This document shows, one piece after another, positions 51,326-63,402 of a stretch of 64,000 nt of DNA. The first letter of the stretch is position 1. Each line of letters starts with the position of its first letter. This DNA comes from Bordetella parapertussis (lineage in GTDB: Bacteria; Pseudomonadota; Gammaproteobacteria; Burkholderiales; SG8-39). A model generated the notes under the pieces. The model was not told the DNA's origin. It worked only from the letters and a program-made list of their open reading frames with translations, and made no database searches. The position numbers were made by a program, and so were the translations under genes. The stretch covers positions 60,115-124,114 of the forward strand of contig CAMAXP010000005.1 of the NCBI GenBank assembly GCA_945862265.1, written 5' to 3'.

Positions 51326-51773
51326 TGCAATGGACATTGGGGAAGTGCTGGAACACCTGCCGCACAGGTTTCCCTTCCTCCTGATCGACCGGATCCGGTC
51401 AATCGAACTGGGCAAGCGCATCCTCGCGCTCAAGAACGTCACGGTAAACGAGCCTTTCTTCCAGGGACACTTCCCGGGGCGTCCCATCATGCCGGGGGTG
51501 CTGATCCTCGAGGCGATGGCGCAGGCAGCCGGGATCCTTGTATTTCGCACCCAGGGGGACAAGCCCGACATCAATTCCGTCTATTACCTTGCCGGTATTG
51601 ACAAGGCCAGATTCAAGAAGCCGGTGGTGCCTGGCGACCAGCTCGAGATCGAGGTGACGCTGGAGAGAGGGGTCCGCGGCGTCTGGAAATTTGCGTGTAC
51701 TGCGCGCGTCGACCAGGGCATCGTCTGCGAAGCCGAGATGCTGTGCTCGGTACGCAAGGCCCCCGGCGCCTGA
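51318..51773 (+). CDS. fabZ: (3R)-hydroxyacyl-[acyl-carrier-protein] dehydratase FabZ
   Basis: FabZ dehydrates 3-hydroxyacyl-ACP and competes with LpxA/LpxD for the same acyl pool, which explains its place between their genes. The 151-residue hot-dog fold shows [14 protein letters not shown] near residue 11 and [20 protein letters not shown] near 46-65 (catalytic His and Glu). I use the ATG at 51318 ([17 protein letters not shown]); an adjacent GTG at 51315 is possible. Confidence 0.96.
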   Translation: MADAMDIGEVLEHLPHRFPFLLIDRIRSIELGKRILALKNVTVNEPFFQGHFPGRPIMPGVLILEAMAQAAGILVFRTQGDKPDINSVYYLAGIDKARFKKPVVPGDQLEIEVTLERGVRGVWKFACTARVDQGIVCEAEMLCSVRKAPGA

Positions 51774-51784
51774 AGGCCGGGACG

Positions 51785-52558
51785 ATGTCGATACATCCGA
51801 CGGCCATTGTCCATCCCGGCGCACGGGTCGCGCACGGCGTGGGGGTCGGCGCCTTTTCGATCGTCGGGGAGCACGTGGAGATCGGCGAGGGATCGTGGAT
51901 CGGGCCTCACGTCGTCCTCGAGGGGCACACCCGGATCGGCCGGGCAAACCGCATCCACCAGTTCGCGTCCATTGGCGGACCGCCGCAGGACAAGAAATAT
52001 GCTGACGAGCCCACCTCGGTTGAGATCGGCGACGGCAATACGATCCGCGAATATGTCACGATCAACCGCGGCACCGCCCAGGATGTCGGCGTCACCCGCG
52101 TCGGCGACGACAACTGGATCATGGCGTACGTGCATTTTGCGCACGACTGCCAGATCGGCAGCCACACCATTTTCGCGAACGCATGCCAGGTGGCGGGTCA
52201 CGTGCATGTAGGCGACTGGGCAATCCTCGGCGCAACCACGCTCGTGCACCAGTTCGTCAAGATCGGCGCACACAGTTTCACGGCCATGGGGACCTTCCTG
52301 CAGCAGGACCTGCCCCCCTATGTGACGGCCGCCGGGAATACCGCGAAGCCCTACAGCATCAACAGCGAAGGCCTGCGCCGGCGCGGGTTCACGCCGGATG
52401 CCATCAATGCGCTGAAGAAGGCCTACCGGACCCTGTACCGCTCCAGCCTGTCCCTCGAAGAGGCCAAGGCCGAGTTGCGCGTCCAGGCTCAGGCCTGCCC
52501 TGAGGTGGCCTTGTTCCTAGATTTCCTCGGCTCCGCCACACGCGGTATCGTGCGATGA
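51785..52558 (+). CDS. lpxA: UDP-N-acetylglucosamine acyltransferase LpxA
   Basis: LpxA performs the first acylation of lipid A. The 257-residue product is a hexapeptide-repeat trimer with [20 protein letters not shown], the catalytic His in [15 protein letters not shown] near residue 122-127, and a C-terminal helical domain ([20 protein letters not shown]). The ATG at 51785 follows fabZ by 11 bases; the frame is open further upstream but inside fabZ. It is full length. Confidence 0.97.
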   Translation: MSIHPTAIVHPGARVAHGVGVGAFSIVGEHVEIGEGSWIGPHVVLEGHTRIGRANRIHQFASIGGPPQDKKYADEPTSVEIGDGNTIREYVTINRGTAQDVGVTRVGDDNWIMAYVHFAHDCQIGSHTIFANACQVAGHVHVGDWAILGATTLVHQFVKIGAHSFTAMGTFLQQDLPPYVTAAGNTAKPYSINSEGLRRRGFTPDAINALKKAYRTLYRSSLSLEEAKAELRVQAQACPEVALFLDFLGSATRGIVR

Positions 52559-52574
52559 GCGGAGCGAGCGGGGG

Positions 52575-53765
52575 ATGCCCGGCACGATGAGCGAAGCAAG
52601 AATCGCCTCTGTAGCGGGGGAGGCCTCCGGGGACCTGTTGGGCGCACACCTCGTCGGCGCCCTCTCCGAGCGGCGCCCCGGCCTGGCCTTCCACGGCATC
52701 GGCGGGCCAAGGATGGTCGGCCAAGGCTTCGAGTCCCTGTTCCCGATGGAAAAGCTTGCCGTGCGCGGATACGTCGAGGTTCTCCGTCACTACCGGGAGA
52801 TCATGGGAATCCGGCGCGAACTCCTCGCCGGGTTGCTCGACGAGCGCCCCGACCTGTTCATCGGCATCGACGCACCCGACTTCAACCTCGACCTCGAGCA
52901 TCGGCTGAAGTCGGCCGGCATCCCGACAATCCACTACGTCAGCCCCTCGATCTGGGCCTGGCGGCGTTGGCGGTTGAAGCGCATTGCGCGGTCCGTGTCG
53001 CACATGCTGGTGCTGTTCCCGTTCGAAACCGAGATTTATCGCGAAGCGGGCGTGCCGGTAACCTACGTTGGCCATCCCACCGCCGATACGATTCCCCTCG
53101 AAGTAAACAAGGCGGCGGCGCGCGAGCAATTGCGCCTTCCCTCAGGCAAACAGATCGTCGCCTTGCTGCCCGGCAGCCGGCAGTCCGAACTCCGTTACAT
53201 GGCTGATGTTTTCGTTCTGGCGGCAAAGCGATTGCATGCGCAGGTGAAGGACGTGCACTTCGTCTGCCCGACCGCATCGCGCCCGACGCGCGACCTTTTC
53301 GAGGCAGCGATCCACCGCAACGACGCGCTGGAGCTGCCGCTGACGCTGATGTTCGGGCATTCGCATGAAGCGCTCGCTGCTGCTGACATTGCACTTGTCG
53401 CGAGTGGCACGGCAACCCTCGAGACCGCACTCCTCAAGACGCCGATGGTCATCGTGTACAAGATGTCGCCGCTGACCTGGAAGATCATGCGCCGGATGCT
53501 GTACCTGCCGTATGTCGGACTGCCGAACGTCCTTGCCGGCGAGTTCCTGGTGGATGAACTGCTCCAGGATGCAGCGACGCCCGAAGCCCTTTCGAACGCG
53601 CTGCTGGCCCTCATGGGAGACGCGCCCAGGCAGGCCAGGCAGGTGGAACGCTTCGTCGAAATCCATCATTCCCTGCGCCAGGACAACGCGACCAAGGCGG
53701 CGGAGGCGGTGCTTGCGGTCATGGATGCCTCCAGGGCACGCGGCCGGATTCACGCAAGCGGATGA
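52575..53765 (+). CDS. lpxB: Lipid-A-disaccharide synthase LpxB
   Basis: LpxB condenses UDP-diacylglucosamine with lipid X. The 396-residue GT-B glycosyltransferase (family 19) shows [18 protein letters not shown] near residue 13, the GIGGPRM loop, [18 protein letters not shown] near 120, and [13 protein letters not shown] near 197. The donor-binding region [20 protein letters not shown] near 272 and [16 protein letters not shown] follow. The ATG at 52575 is used; the ATG at 52587 ([14 protein letters not shown]) is equally likely. The stop overlaps rnhB (ATGA). Confidence 0.96.
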   Translation: MPGTMSEARIASVAGEASGDLLGAHLVGALSERRPGLAFHGIGGPRMVGQGFESLFPMEKLAVRGYVEVLRHYREIMGIRRELLAGLLDERPDLFIGIDAPDFNLDLEHRLKSAGIPTIHYVSPSIWAWRRWRLKRIARSVSHMLVLFPFETEIYREAGVPVTYVGHPTADTIPLEVNKAAAREQLRLPSGKQIVALLPGSRQSELRYMADVFVLAAKRLHAQVKDVHFVCPTASRPTRDLFEAAIHRNDALELPLTLMFGHSHEALAAADIALVASGTATLETALLKTPMVIVYKMSPLTWKIMRRMLYLPYVGLPNVLAGEFLVDELLQDAATPEALSNALLALMGDAPRQARQVERFVEIHHSLRQDNATKAAEAVLAVMDASRARGRIHASG

Positions 53766-54322
53766 ACGTCTGCGGCGTAGATGAAGCCGGGCGCGGGCCG
53801 ATCGCGGGCCCGGTCAGCGCTGCCGCGGTCATCCTTGACCCTGCGCATCCCATCGACGGTCTGAAAGACTCCAAACTGCTGTCCGAGGGACGCCGTGAAA
53901 TCCTTGCCGGATTGATACGCGAGCGCGCGCTGGCCTGGTCGGTCGCCTTTGCCACCGTGGAGGAGATCGATCGCCTGAACATCCTGCAGGCAACGCTCCT
54001 CGCGATGCAAAGGGCCGTTGCAAGGTTGTCCCTCGCGCCCGACGAAGCCTGGGTCGACGGCAACCGCCCGCCGCGGCTGGATGTCCCGGTGCGCACATTT
54101 GTCGGTGGCGACAGGCTCCATCCCTGCATATCAGCTGCGTCCATCCTCGCGAAAACGGCTCGCGATGCCGAGATGCTCCGCCTGCACGCGCAGTTTCCGC
54201 ACTACGGGCTGGATCGACACAAGGGGTATCCGACCGCGGCGCACATCGAGGCGCTGCGAGCGCACGGGGTCTGCGAGATCTACAGGCGGACCTTTGCCCC
54301 GGTCCGGAAGATTGCCGGATGA
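53762..54322 (+). CDS. rnhB: Ribonuclease HII
   Basis: RNase HII removes ribonucleotides from DNA and RNA-DNA hybrids. The 186-residue product has [14 protein letters not shown] at residues 5-18 (the DE of the metal site), [15 protein letters not shown], a third carboxylate in [11 protein letters not shown], and the C-terminal [17 protein letters not shown] with basic residues. The ATG overlaps the lpxB stop and its stop overlaps the following SpoU gene (ATGA each), in the conserved order. Confidence 0.96.
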   Translation: MNVCGVDEAGRGPIAGPVSAAAVILDPAHPIDGLKDSKLLSEGRREILAGLIRERALAWSVAFATVEEIDRLNILQATLLAMQRAVARLSLAPDEAWVDGNRPPRLDVPVRTFVGGDRLHPCISAASILAKTARDAEMLRLHAQFPHYGLDRHKGYPTAAHIEALRAHGVCEIYRRTFAPVRKIAG

Positions 54323-55110
54323 GCGTGATTCGTTCGCGCGAGAACGCGCGCCTCAAGGCCTGGGCTCGCTTGGCGGATGACCCGCGCGAGCGGCGTAAGC
54401 AGGGGATGGCGCTGCTCGAGGGCGTGCACTTGGTCGAAAGCTATAGTGCAACCGGCCGCATGCCGGCATGCCTGATCGTCGCCGAGTCCGCTCTTGTCCA
54501 TCCGGAGGTCACCATCCTCATGGCGCGGGCGGGCGGCACGCCGTTTGTCCTCGCGGACGCATTGTTCAAGCGTATTTCGGATGCGGGCTCTCCTGTCGGA
54601 ATTGCCGCGGAAATCGCCATTCCCGCCACGGAGTTCGATCCTGCGGAGAGCGCCGGGTGCGTGTTCATGGATGGCATCCAGGATGCCGGCAACGTTGGCA
54701 CGATCCTGCGCAGCGCGGCCGCGTTCGGTATCTGTGATGCGGTTCTCGGACCGGGCTGCGCCGACCCCTGGTCCCCCAAGGTCCTCAGGGCGGGGATGGG
54801 GGCGCATTTCCAGTTGCGCATCATGGCCTCGAGCGACCTGGCCTCCAGCGTCAGGCGGTTTGGCGCCGATTCGGTATGCACCGATGTCCGTGAAGGAACG
54901 CCGATCGATGCGACCGACCTCAAGGGACGGATTGGATGGGTGTTCGGCAGCGAGGGAGCGGGGGTATCGGCGGAGGTTGCCATGGCAGCGACCCGCCGGG
55001 TCACCATTCGCATGCCTGGGGGCGCCGAATCCCTGAACGTGGCGGCCTGCGCGGCCGTCTGTTTCTACGAGCGCGCCCGCCAAGTCAGTAGACGTGGCGC
55101 TCGAGTTTGA
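54319..55110 (+). CDS. SpoU-family (TrmH/RlmB-like) rRNA/tRNA 2'-O-methyltransferase
   Basis: The 263-residue SPOUT knot methyltransferase has an N-terminal substrate domain ([17 protein letters not shown]) and a C-terminal SAM knot. The three motifs are [16 protein letters not shown] near 128, [12 protein letters not shown] near 212, and [19 protein letters not shown] near 233. These resemble RlmB and TrmH, so a 2'-O-ribose methylation of rRNA or tRNA is expected, but the target cannot be named. It overlaps rnhB (ATGA) and its 3' end overlaps the convergent ppsR by 26 bases. Confidence 0.92.
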   Translation: MSVIRSRENARLKAWARLADDPRERRKQGMALLEGVHLVESYSATGRMPACLIVAESALVHPEVTILMARAGGTPFVLADALFKRISDAGSPVGIAAEIAIPATEFDPAESAGCVFMDGIQDAGNVGTILRSAAAFGICDAVLGPGCADPWSPKVLRAGMGAHFQLRIMASSDLASSVRRFGADSVCTDVREGTPIDATDLKGRIGWVFGSEGAGVSAEVAMAATRRVTIRMPGGAESLNVAACAAVCFYERARQVSRRGARV

Positions 55111-55912
55111 CGTCCCTTAGGACGGTCGTCGCAATTTCCTCGATCGACTTGGTAGTGGAGTTGATCCAGTGGATCCCCTCCCGGCGCATCATGCCCTCGG
55201 CCTGGTCTACCTCGAACCGGCAATTCGAAAGCCTCGCGTATTCGCTGCCCGGCCGGCGCTCCTGGCGGATTTCGCTCAGCCGTTCCGGCGCAATGGACAG
55301 CCCATAGAGCTTCGAGCGATAAGTCTTGAGCACTTCGGGCAGCGATCTGCGCTCGAAATCCTCCGGGATCAAGGGATAGTTGGCGGCCTTGATGCCGAAC
55401 TGCATGGCTAGGTACAGGCTCGTCGGCGTCTTGCCGCTGCGCGAAACGCCGACCAGGATCACGTCTGCCTCCGCCAGGTCGCGGTGCGAAGCGCCGTCGT
55501 CGTGCGCCATGGAGAAGTTGATCGCTTCGATGCGATTCTTGTAGTCCTGCTTGTCGGCCGAACTGTGCGAACGCCCGATCGTGTGGTTCGACTTCATCCC
55601 GAGCCCCGCTTCGAGCGGGTCGATGAAGGTCTCGAAGAAGTCGAACACGAGCGCCCCCGAACGGCGGATCACGTCCCGGGCTTCCCGGTTCACCAGGGTG
55701 GAGAACACAATGGGCGCGCAGTTCCCTTCCGCCAGGGCCTCGCGGATGCGCGGCATGCACTCGGATTCGGCCTTTTCCAGGCTGTCGATGAAAGGCAGGG
55801 TGATTTCCTTGAATTCCAGGCCCTCGAACTGCGTCAGCAGGCTGTGCCCGAGCATCTGGACCGTAATGCCGGTTCCGTCGGACACGAAAAGGACGACTCG
55901 CCTGTCTGGCAT
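55085..55912 (-). CDS. ppsR: Phosphoenolpyruvate synthase regulatory protein (kinase/pyrophosphorylase)
   Basis: The 275-residue bifunctional DUF299 protein inactivates PEP synthase by ADP-dependent phosphorylation and reactivates it by phosphate-dependent pyrophosphorylysis. Motifs are [20 protein letters not shown] at the N terminus, and the P-loop [20 protein letters not shown] near 150, followed by [20 protein letters not shown]. It starts at the ATG at 55912 ([10 protein letters not shown]), divergent from its target ppsA, the standard arrangement. The longer upstream frame lies in ppsA and is not used. Confidence 0.95.
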   Translation of the reverse strand: MPDRRVVLFVSDGTGITVQMLGHSLLTQFEGLEFKEITLPFIDSLEKAESECMPRIREALAEGNCAPIVFSTLVNREARDVIRRSGALVFDFFETFIDPLEAGLGMKSNHTIGRSHSSADKQDYKNRIEAINFSMAHDDGASHRDLAEADVILVGVSRSGKTPTSLYLAMQFGIKAANYPLIPEDFERRSLPEVLKTYRSKLYGLSIAPERLSEIRQERRPGSEYARLSNCRFEVDQAEGMMRREGIHWINSTTKSIEEIATTVLRDVKLERHVY

Positions 55913-55961
55913 GGGGATCCACCGTGGAAGGTCTTGTGCTGCGCAACAATACTTGAGCCGA

Positions 55962-55967
55962 TACAAT
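55962..55967 (+). promoter_or_regulatory. Possible -10 box of ppsA
   Basis: TACAAT in the 91-base ppsR-ppsA gap, preceded by GA, is a 5/6 match to the -10 consensus and lies 37 bases before the ATG. TTGTGC at 55934 is too far (22 bases) for a standard -35. Confidence 0.4.
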
Positions 55968-56003
55968 ATGACCTTTGCTGTCGGCGGGCAACCAAGGAAC
56001 GCG

Positions 56004-58391
56004 ATGTCAGTGAGTAAAAATGCCGTATGGCTGCGCGATTTGCGCATGACAGACTTGGAACAGGTCGGGGGAAAGAACGCCTCGCTTGGGGAGATGATCG
56101 GCGGTCTTTCCGGCGCTGGCATCAGGGTGCCGGGCGGATTCGCGACCACTGCCGAGGCCTACCGCGGATTTCTCTCCGCCACGGGGCTGAACGAGCGGAT
56201 CGAAAAGCGCCTTGCAAGCCTCAACAGCGACGATGTGGTTGCCTTGGCGGAGTGTGGCAAAGAGATCCGCGGGTGGATCGAAACGGCCCCTTTTCCGGCC
56301 TCTATTGAATCAGATATTCGATCATTTTATCACTTGCTTGAGAAAGAATACTCAAGTGATATATCATTTGCCGTCCGTTCAAGTGCGACCGCAGAAGACC
56401 TGCCCGATGCGTCATTTGCGGGACAGCAGGAAACCTTCCTCAACATCCATGGCGTCGAGAATGTCCTCGAGGCTATCCGGCACGTTTTTGCCTCCCTATA
56501 CAACGACCGGGCGATTTCCTATCGGGTGCACCAAGGGTTCGACCACGGGGTTGTTGCCCTGTCGGCTGCGGTGCAGCAAATGGTCCGCAGCGATCTGGGC
56601 GCTTCCGGGGTCATGTTCACCTTGGATACCGAATCTGGGTTCCGCGACGTAGTCTTCATCACCTCGTCCTTCGGGCTGGGTGAAATGGTCGTCCAAGGGG
56701 CGGTCAACCCGGACGAGTTCTACGTCCACAAACCCATGCTGGCAGCCGGCAATCCGGCGGTTATACGCCGCAACCTGGGCTCCAAGCTGCACAAGATGGT
56801 GTTTGCGGACAGCAATTCGGCGGGGCGCTCGGTTCGCACACTCGACGTCCCCGCGGCGGACGCCCAGCGGTTTTCCCTGTCGGACGCGGATGTGCTGGAA
56901 CTGGCGAGGCATGCCGTCGCCATCGAGAAGCACTACGGTCGCCCGATGGACATCGAATGGGGCAAGGACGGCATCGACGGGAAGATCTACGTCCTGCAGG
57001 CCCGTCCGGAGACGGTCAAGTCACGAAAGCATTCCGACTCGCAGGAGCGCTATTCGCTCAAGGCACGCAGCGAGGTGCTCGCCTCGGGCCGCGCCATCGG
57101 CCAGAAGATCGGCAGCGGCCCGGTACGCATCGTGGCCAATGCGTCCATGATGTCGAGCGTCAGGAAGGGCGACGTGCTGGTGACCGACATGACCGACCCG
57201 AACTGGGAGCCGGTCATGAAGCTGGCCAGTGCCATCGTCACCAACCGTGGCGGTCGCACCTGCCATGCCGCAATCATCGCCCGCGAACTCGGCATCCCGG
57301 CGGTCGTAGGGTGCGGGGATGCGACCCGCGTGCTGAAAGACGCGTCCCCGGTCACGGTGTCCTGCGCCGAAGGCGACACAGGATTCGTTTACGCCGGGAT
57401 CCTGCCGACCGAGGTGCAGACCATCGAGCGCGGCGCGTTGCCTGAAATCGCGGTCAAGATCGCGATGAACATCGGCAACCCGCAGCTGGCGTTCGAGTTT
57501 TCGCAGCTCCCCAACGCCGGCGTCGGCCTTGCGCGACTCGAATTCATCATCAACAACATCATCGGGGTGCATCCGCGCGCATGCGTCGAGTACCCGAACC
57601 TGCCGGCGGACCTCAAGGCTCGCGTTGAGGAAGCTGCCCGCGGGTATGCCGACCCGAAGTCCTTTTTCCGCGAGAAGGTCGTGGAAGGCGTGGCAACTAT
57701 CGCTGCTGCGTTCTGGCCCAAGCCGGTGATCGTCCGGCTGTCCGATTTCAAGTCGAACGAATACAAGAAGCTGCTCGGCGGCGAGCGCTACGAGCCCGAC
57801 GAGGAAAACCCCATGCTGGGCTTTCGCGGCGCTTCCCGCTATATCGCGAAGGATTTCCGCGAATGCTTCGAGCTCGAGTGCGAAGCGATGCGCAAGGTCC
57901 GCAACGAGCTCGGCCTCACCAACGTCGAGATCATGGTGCCTTTCGTGCGCACGCTGGGCGAATGCCGCCAGACCATGGACCTGCTGGCGGCCAACGGGCT
58001 CAAGCGCGGCGAGAACGGCCTGCGCCTCATCATGATGTGCGAGCTGCCGTCCAATGCGATCCTGGCCGACGAGTTCCTCGAGTATTTTGACGGATTCTCC
58101 ATCGGCTCCAACGACCTTACGCAGTTGACCCTGGGGCTGGATCGCGATTCGGGCCTCGTCGCCGGCGCGTTCGACGAACGCGACCCGGCCGTGTTGGCGA
58201 TGCTGCGGCTGGCGATCCGCGCCTGCAACAAGCAGGGCAAGTACGTCGGCATCTGCGGGCAGGGGCCCTCGGACCATCCGGATTTCGCCCGCTGGCTGAT
58301 GGACGAGGGCATAGGCAGCCTGTCGCTGAACCCGGATACGGTGGTATCCACGTGGATATCGCTTGCCGGCCAGGCGCCGGCAGCGAGCTGA
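56004..58391 (+). CDS. ppsA: Phosphoenolpyruvate synthase
   Basis: PEP synthase converts pyruvate and ATP to PEP, AMP and phosphate for gluconeogenesis. The 795 residues contain the N-terminal ATP-grasp ([20 protein letters not shown]), the swivelling His domain ([20 protein letters not shown], phospho-His near 421), and the C-terminal PEP/pyruvate TIM barrel ([24 protein letters not shown] with Cys near the active site). It starts at the ATG at 56004 with AAGGAACG upstream, divergent from its regulator ppsR. Codons around 56300-56380 are strikingly AT-rich compared with the rest. Confidence 0.97.
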   Translation: MSVSKNAVWLRDLRMTDLEQVGGKNASLGEMIGGLSGAGIRVPGGFATTAEAYRGFLSATGLNERIEKRLASLNSDDVVALAECGKEIRGWIETAPFPASIESDIRSFYHLLEKEYSSDISFAVRSSATAEDLPDASFAGQQETFLNIHGVENVLEAIRHVFASLYNDRAISYRVHQGFDHGVVALSAAVQQMVRSDLGASGVMFTLDTESGFRDVVFITSSFGLGEMVVQGAVNPDEFYVHKPMLAAGNPAVIRRNLGSKLHKMVFADSNSAGRSVRTLDVPAADAQRFSLSDADVLELARHAVAIEKHYGRPMDIEWGKDGIDGKIYVLQARPETVKSRKHSDSQERYSLKARSEVLASGRAIGQKIGSGPVRIVANASMMSSVRKGDVLVTDMTDPNWEPVMKLASAIVTNRGGRTCHAAIIARELGIPAVVGCGDATRVLKDASPVTVSCAEGDTGFVYAGILPTEVQTIERGALPEIAVKIAMNIGNPQLAFEFSQLPNAGVGLARLEFIINNIIGVHPRACVEYPNLPADLKARVEEAARGYADPKSFFREKVVEGVATIAAAFWPKPVIVRLSDFKSNEYKKLLGGERYEPDEENPMLGFRGASRYIAKDFRECFELECEAMRKVRNELGLTNVEIMVPFVRTLGECRQTMDLLAANGLKRGENGLRLIMMCELPSNAILADEFLEYFDGFSIGSNDLTQLTLGLDRDSGLVAGAFDERDPAVLAMLRLAIRACNKQGKYVGICGQGPSDHPDFARWLMDEGIGSLSLNPDTVVSTWISLAGQAPAAS
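56330..56359. repeat. Inverted repeat inside an AT-rich patch of ppsA
   Basis: TCACTTG-CTTGAG ... CTCAAG-TGA forms two nested arms in coding sequence that is otherwise GC-rich. The patch encodes [20 protein letters not shown]. The hairpin could affect local RNA structure; no function is assigned. Confidence 0.6.
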
Positions 58392-58402
58392 AGGGGGCGC
58401 GG

Positions 58403-58846
58403 CTAGCGGCCGCGGATCAGCCTTTGCTTATCCCGCTGCCACTCCTTGTCCCGCTCGACCGCACGCTTGTCATGATTCGCCTTTCCCTTGGCCAGGCCGA
58501 TTTCGAGCTTGATGCGCCCCGCCTTGTAATGCAGGTCGATCGGGATCAGGGTGTATCCACGCTGCTCCACTTTGCCGACCAGCTTGTGGATTTCCAACGC
58601 ATGCATCAGGAGCTTGCGGGTGCGCGTAGGGTTCGGGTTGACGTGGGTGGATGCGGTCGGCAACGCGCTGATGTGGGCGCCCAGCAGCCACAGCGCTTCG
58701 TCGCGGACCACGACATAGGCCTCGGCGATCTGGGCACGTCCGGCGCGGATGGCCTTGACTTCCCAACCCTCGAGCACGATCCCCGCCTCGAAGCGCTCCT
58801 CGACGAAGTAATCGTGAAACGCCTTCCGGTTCTGGACGATGGACAT
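58403..58846 (-). CDS. smpB: SsrA-binding protein SmpB
   Basis: SmpB binds tmRNA and delivers it to stalled ribosomes. The 147-residue beta-barrel protein has [20 protein letters not shown] near the start, [20 protein letters not shown], and the basic C-terminal tail [20 protein letters not shown] that enters the mRNA channel. The ATG at 58846 ([13 protein letters not shown]) is chosen; the frame extends upstream over ratA sequence without conservation. It is convergent with ppsA (12-base gap) and divergent from ratA. The ssrA gene is not in the window. Confidence 0.96.
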   Translation of the reverse strand: MSIVQNRKAFHDYFVEERFEAGIVLEGWEVKAIRAGRAQIAEAYVVVRDEALWLLGAHISALPTASTHVNPNPTRTRKLLMHALEIHKLVGKVEQRGYTLIPIDLHYKAGRIKLEIGLAKGKANHDKRAVERDKEWQRDKQRLIRGR

Positions 58847-58893
58847 GGGGGGGAGCGCAGGAAGGAGTCCGGCGCGGCGGGGATTGTAGCAGC

Positions 58894-59337
58894 ATGAACA
58901 CCATCTCCCGCTCGGCGCTGGTCGGGTACGACGCTGGCCGGATGTACGCGCTGGTCGAGGATATCGAAGCCTACCCGCAGTTCCTGCCCTGGTGTCGCAC
59001 GAGCCGTGTGATCGAGCGCACGGGCGACACGACACTGGCAGAGCTCTCGGTCGGGGTAAAAGGGATCCACCAGTCGTTCACGACCCGCAACCAGAACCGG
59101 CCGGTGGACTCCATCGAACTTGAACTCGTGTCCGGGCCGTTCCGCGCATTTCACGCGGCATGGCGCTTCCAGGCGCTGGGACCCCAGGCCGCCAAAATCG
59201 AGTATTCGATGTCCTACGATTTTGCGGGGGCGGTCCTTGGGCGGATCCTCGGCCCCTTGTTCGACCAGATAGCCAATACGATGGTGGACGCCTTCATTCG
59301 CCGGGCGGAGGTGGTCTATGGCCTGTCTGAAGGTTGA
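58894..59337 (+). CDS. ratA: RatA / COQ10-like START-domain protein
   Basis: The 147-residue polyketide cyclase/START-fold protein resembles E. coli RatA (PasT), which can inhibit 70S formation, and mitochondrial Coq10. Typical stretches are [20 protein letters not shown] near 20 and [20 protein letters not shown], with [20 protein letters not shown] later. The gene is divergent from smpB and followed by ratB with a 20-base overlap, the conserved ratA-ratB layout. A ubiquinone-linked role is also possible; a true toxin activity is not certain. Confidence 0.92.
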   Translation: MNTISRSALVGYDAGRMYALVEDIEAYPQFLPWCRTSRVIERTGDTTLAELSVGVKGIHQSFTTRNQNRPVDSIELELVSGPFRAFHAAWRFQALGPQAAKIEYSMSYDFAGAVLGRILGPLFDQIANTMVDAFIRRAEVVYGLSEG

Positions 59338-59611
59338 GGTTGTCTACGCCACGCCTGCGCAGCAGGACGTGGTGGAACTGGAGGTAGAGGAGGGCGCCAC
59401 TGCGCTCGATGCGTGGGAGGCCAGCGGACTCGCCGCACGGCATCCTGAAACGGCTGGCAGCGAACTGATGCTTGGCATCTTCGGCAAGCGCGTGAAGCCC
59501 GCCGAGAGGCTGCATGAAGGGGACCGCGTGGAGGCCTACCGCACCCTGCAGGTCAACCCGAAGGAAGCCCGGCGCGAGAAAGCCTTGCGCCAACGTCGCG
59601 AAAGGCGCTGA
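59318..59611 (+). CDS. ratB: RatB/RnfH family ubiquitin-like protein
   Basis: The 97-residue beta-grasp protein (RnfH/UPF0125) starts [20 protein letters not shown] and has the GIFGKRVKPAERLHEGDRVE YRTLQ-type ubiquitin fold. The C-terminal extension is basic (KEARREKALRQRRERR). Its function is unknown; it was once proposed as the antitoxin of RatA. It overlaps ratA by 20 bases, so the two are coupled. The gene on the opposite strand begins 10 bases downstream. Confidence 0.93.
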   Translation: MACLKVEVVYATPAQQDVVELEVEEGATALDAWEASGLAARHPETAGSELMLGIFGKRVKPAERLHEGDRVEAYRTLQVNPKEARREKALRQRRERR

Positions 59612-59620
59612 CCTTCCGCT

Positions 59621-60109
59621 TCATTTGCAGGTTTCCGCGATGGTCTTGCGCATCTGTGCCATACGCGCTTCACGCTGGGCATCATCGAGGAACACGGTCT
59701 CGCCCTGCGCATTGATGCTCGAGATCCGGCCGCCGCTCTCGTAGCCGCGCAGCCCCTCCTGGGCCGATGCGCACGCCTGCCGCTTTTGTTCGGCTGCGGC
59801 CCCGTCCTTGTCGGCCTTTGCCTTGCCGTCCTTGGCCTTCTGCTGGCGCTCCCGGTATGCTTGCTCCTGCTCGGCGGGCGTGAGCGGGCCTTTTTTGGCG
59901 TCCTTGCTGGCGGCATCCTTGCCTGCCTCAGGCGGTGGCGGTGCCGCACCGCCGGCCGGCGCCTTCATCGGTGTGCCTTTGATGCCCGGGGGCGGGAAAT
60001 CGCCGTAGCGGACCTTGCCGTCCTTGTCCACCCACCGGTACGCCTGCGCCTGCGCGAGGCCGCAGGCCAGGGCGAGTGCAGCTGCAATCACGGCAAAAAC
60101 TGTACGCAT
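59621..60109 (-). CDS. Secreted DUF4124-type protein
   Basis: This is a 162-residue exported protein of unknown function. A signal peptide (MRTVFAVIAAALALACGLAQ, cleavage near residue 21) is followed by the DUF4124 signature YRWVDKDGKVRYGDFPPPG. A Pro/Ala linker and a long charged helical segment (PLTPAEQEQAYRERQQKAKD onward) come next, and a Cys pair lies near 113 and at the C-terminal TCK. I start at the ATG at 60109 with AGGAGA upstream. It is divergent from guaB; such proteins are common near guaB in betaproteobacteria, but no role is established. Confidence 0.85.
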   Translation of the reverse strand: MRTVFAVIAAALALACGLAQAQAYRWVDKDGKVRYGDFPPPGIKGTPMKAPAGGAAPPPPEAGKDAASKDAKKGPLTPAEQEQAYRERQQKAKDGKAKADKDGAAAEQKRQACASAQEGLRGYESGGRISSINAQGETVFLDDAQREARMAQMRKTIAETCK

Positions 60110-60171
60110 CGGATGTCTCCTGTTTCGTTCCCCGGAACAACGCACCGGGAGGAAATCGGCCTGCATCCGCG

Positions 60172-61664
<1,493 letters not shown>

Positions 61665-61671
61665 GTAGCTC

Positions 61672-63252
61672 GTGCACGACAAGATCCTCATCCTCGATTT
61701 CGGCTCGCAGGTCACGCAGCTCATCGCGCGCCGCGTGCGCGAAGCCAAGGTCTATTGCGAGATCCACCCCTGCGACGTGTCGGACGAATTTGTCCGCGCC
61801 TACGGCGCCAAGGGTGTGATCCTTTCCGGCAGCCACGCCAGCACCTACGAGGCGCAGGACCTGCGCGCGCCCAAAGCCGTCTATGAGCTCGGCGTCCCGG
61901 TGCTGGGCATCTGCTACGGCATGTTTACGATGGCCGTGCAGCTCGACGGCCAGGTCGAGCCCAGCTCGAAGCGTGAATTTGGCTATGCGGAAGTCCGCGC
62001 CCGCGGGCATACAAAACTATTCGACGGCATCCAGGACTTCGCCACCCCCGAGGGCCACGGCATGCTCAAGGTCTGGATGAGCCACGGCGACAAGGTCACC
62101 GCCATGCCGCCCGGCTTCAAGCTGATGGCCTCGACGGACTCGTGCCCGATCGCCGGCATGGCCGACGAGGCGCGCAAGTTCTACGCTGTGCAGTTCCACC
62201 CCGAAGTGACGCACACCAAGCAGGGCAAGGCCATCCTGAACCGCTTCGTGCACGACATCTGCGGCTGCGGCACGGACTGGAACATGCCGGACTACGTCAC
62301 CGAGGCGGTGGCCAGGATCTGCGAGCAGGTCGGAAGCGAAGAAGTGATCCTGGGGCTTTCCGGAGGTGTCGATTCTTCAGTAGCCGCCGCGCTGATCCAC
62401 AAGGCCATCGGCAAGCAGCTCACCTGTGTGTTTGTCGATCATGGCCTGCTACGCCTAAATGAGGCCGAGCAGGTGATGGACACCTTCGCGAAGCACCTGG
62501 GCGTGAAGGTCATCCATGTAGACGCAACCGCCGCGTTCATGGGCAAGCTCGAGGGCGTCTCCGACCCGGAAGCCAAGCGCAAGATCATCGGCAAGGAGTT
62601 CGTCGAGGTTTTCCAGACTGAGTCCGGCAAGATCAAGAATGCCAAGTGGCTGGCGCAGGGCACCATCTACCCCGATGTGATCGAGTCCGCCGGCACCAAG
62701 ACCGGCAAGGCCACAACGATCAAGTCACACCACAACGTGGGCGGCCTGCCGGATACGCTGCATCTCAAGCTGCTGGAACCTTTGCGCGAATTGTTCAAGG
62801 ACGAGGTGCGCGAGCTTGGCCTCGCGCTCGGCCTGCCGCGCTCGATGGTGTTCCGCCATCCTTTCCCCGGACCGGGCCTGGGCGTGCGCATCCTTGGCGA
62901 AGTGAAGAAGGAATTCGCTGACCTGCTGCGCCGGGCGGATGCGATCTTTATCGAAGAGCTGTGGAACACGAAAGACGCCGACGGCGTGTCCTGGTACGAC
63001 AAGACCGCGCAGGCCTTTGCAGTATTCCTGCCGGTAAAGTCGGTCGGCGTGATGGGCGACGGGCGCACCTACGAGTACGTGGTTGCGCTGCGCGCCGTGC
63101 AGACTTCCGATTTCATGACCGCCGATTGGGCGCAGTTGCCATACGAACTGCTTGCGCGCGTATCCAGCCGGATCATCAACGAGGTACGCGGCATCAACCG
63201 CGTGGCCTACGACATCTCCTCCAAGCCGCCTGCCACGATCGAGTGGGAGTAG
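61672..63252 (+). CDS. guaA: GMP synthase (glutamine-hydrolysing)
   Basis: GuaA aminates XMP to GMP. The 526 residues have the class I glutamine amidotransferase domain (nucleophile C81 in [17 protein letters not shown]; His-Glu in [10 protein letters not shown]) and the ATP pyrophosphatase P-loop [16 protein letters not shown] near 226. The C-terminal dimerisation domain ends [11 protein letters not shown]. The start is a GTG at 61672, 7 bases after guaB. Everything expected is present. Confidence 0.98.
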   Translation: MHDKILILDFGSQVTQLIARRVREAKVYCEIHPCDVSDEFVRAYGAKGVILSGSHASTYEAQDLRAPKAVYELGVPVLGICYGMFTMAVQLDGQVEPSSKREFGYAEVRARGHTKLFDGIQDFATPEGHGMLKVWMSHGDKVTAMPPGFKLMASTDSCPIAGMADEARKFYAVQFHPEVTHTKQGKAILNRFVHDICGCGTDWNMPDYVTEAVARICEQVGSEEVILGLSGGVDSSVAAALIHKAIGKQLTCVFVDHGLLRLNEAEQVMDTFAKHLGVKVIHVDATAAFMGKLEGVSDPEAKRKIIGKEFVEVFQTESGKIKNAKWLAQGTIYPDVIESAGTKTGKATTIKSHHNVGGLPDTLHLKLLEPLRELFKDEVRELGLALGLPRSMVFRHPFPGPGLGVRILGEVKKEFADLLRRADAIFIEELWNTKDADGVSWYDKTAQAFAVFLPVKSVGVMGDGRTYEYVVALRAVQTSDFMTADWAQLPYELLARVSSRIINEVRGINRVAYDISSKPPATIEWE

Positions 63253-63374
63253 GGGGCGCTTTCCCGGCTTGAGGCACGCACGCTGCGTCGATCGGATTCA
63301 TCGAGCCGGTCCTTGTCATGAATGGCGTCACGACGATAACGCGAACTTGCATGTCTCCAACCGTGCAGACGCGA

Positions 63375-63393
63375 TATATCATCTGCTGATATA
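63375..63393. promoter_or_regulatory. Palindromic operator candidate upstream of the TA module
   Basis: The inverted repeat TATATCA-TCTGC-TGATATA (7-bp arms, 5-base spacer) is the most AT-rich feature of the gap and overlaps a TATACT -10 candidate (63390-63395), 8 bases before the toxin gene. Operator-over-promoter is the usual arrangement for autoregulated toxin-antitoxin operons. Confidence 0.6.
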
Positions 63394-63402
63394 CTGTTAC
63401 CA

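Noticed and set aside
57021..58277. 418-codon minus-strand frame opposite ppsA
   Set aside because: Antisense shadow of the conserved C-terminal half of PEP synthase.
58894..59611. ratA-ratB as a genuine toxin-antitoxin module
   Set aside because: Conserved housekeeping pair near smpB; RatA is COQ10-like and RatB's antitoxin role is doubtful, so I describe it as a core pair instead of a TA discovery.
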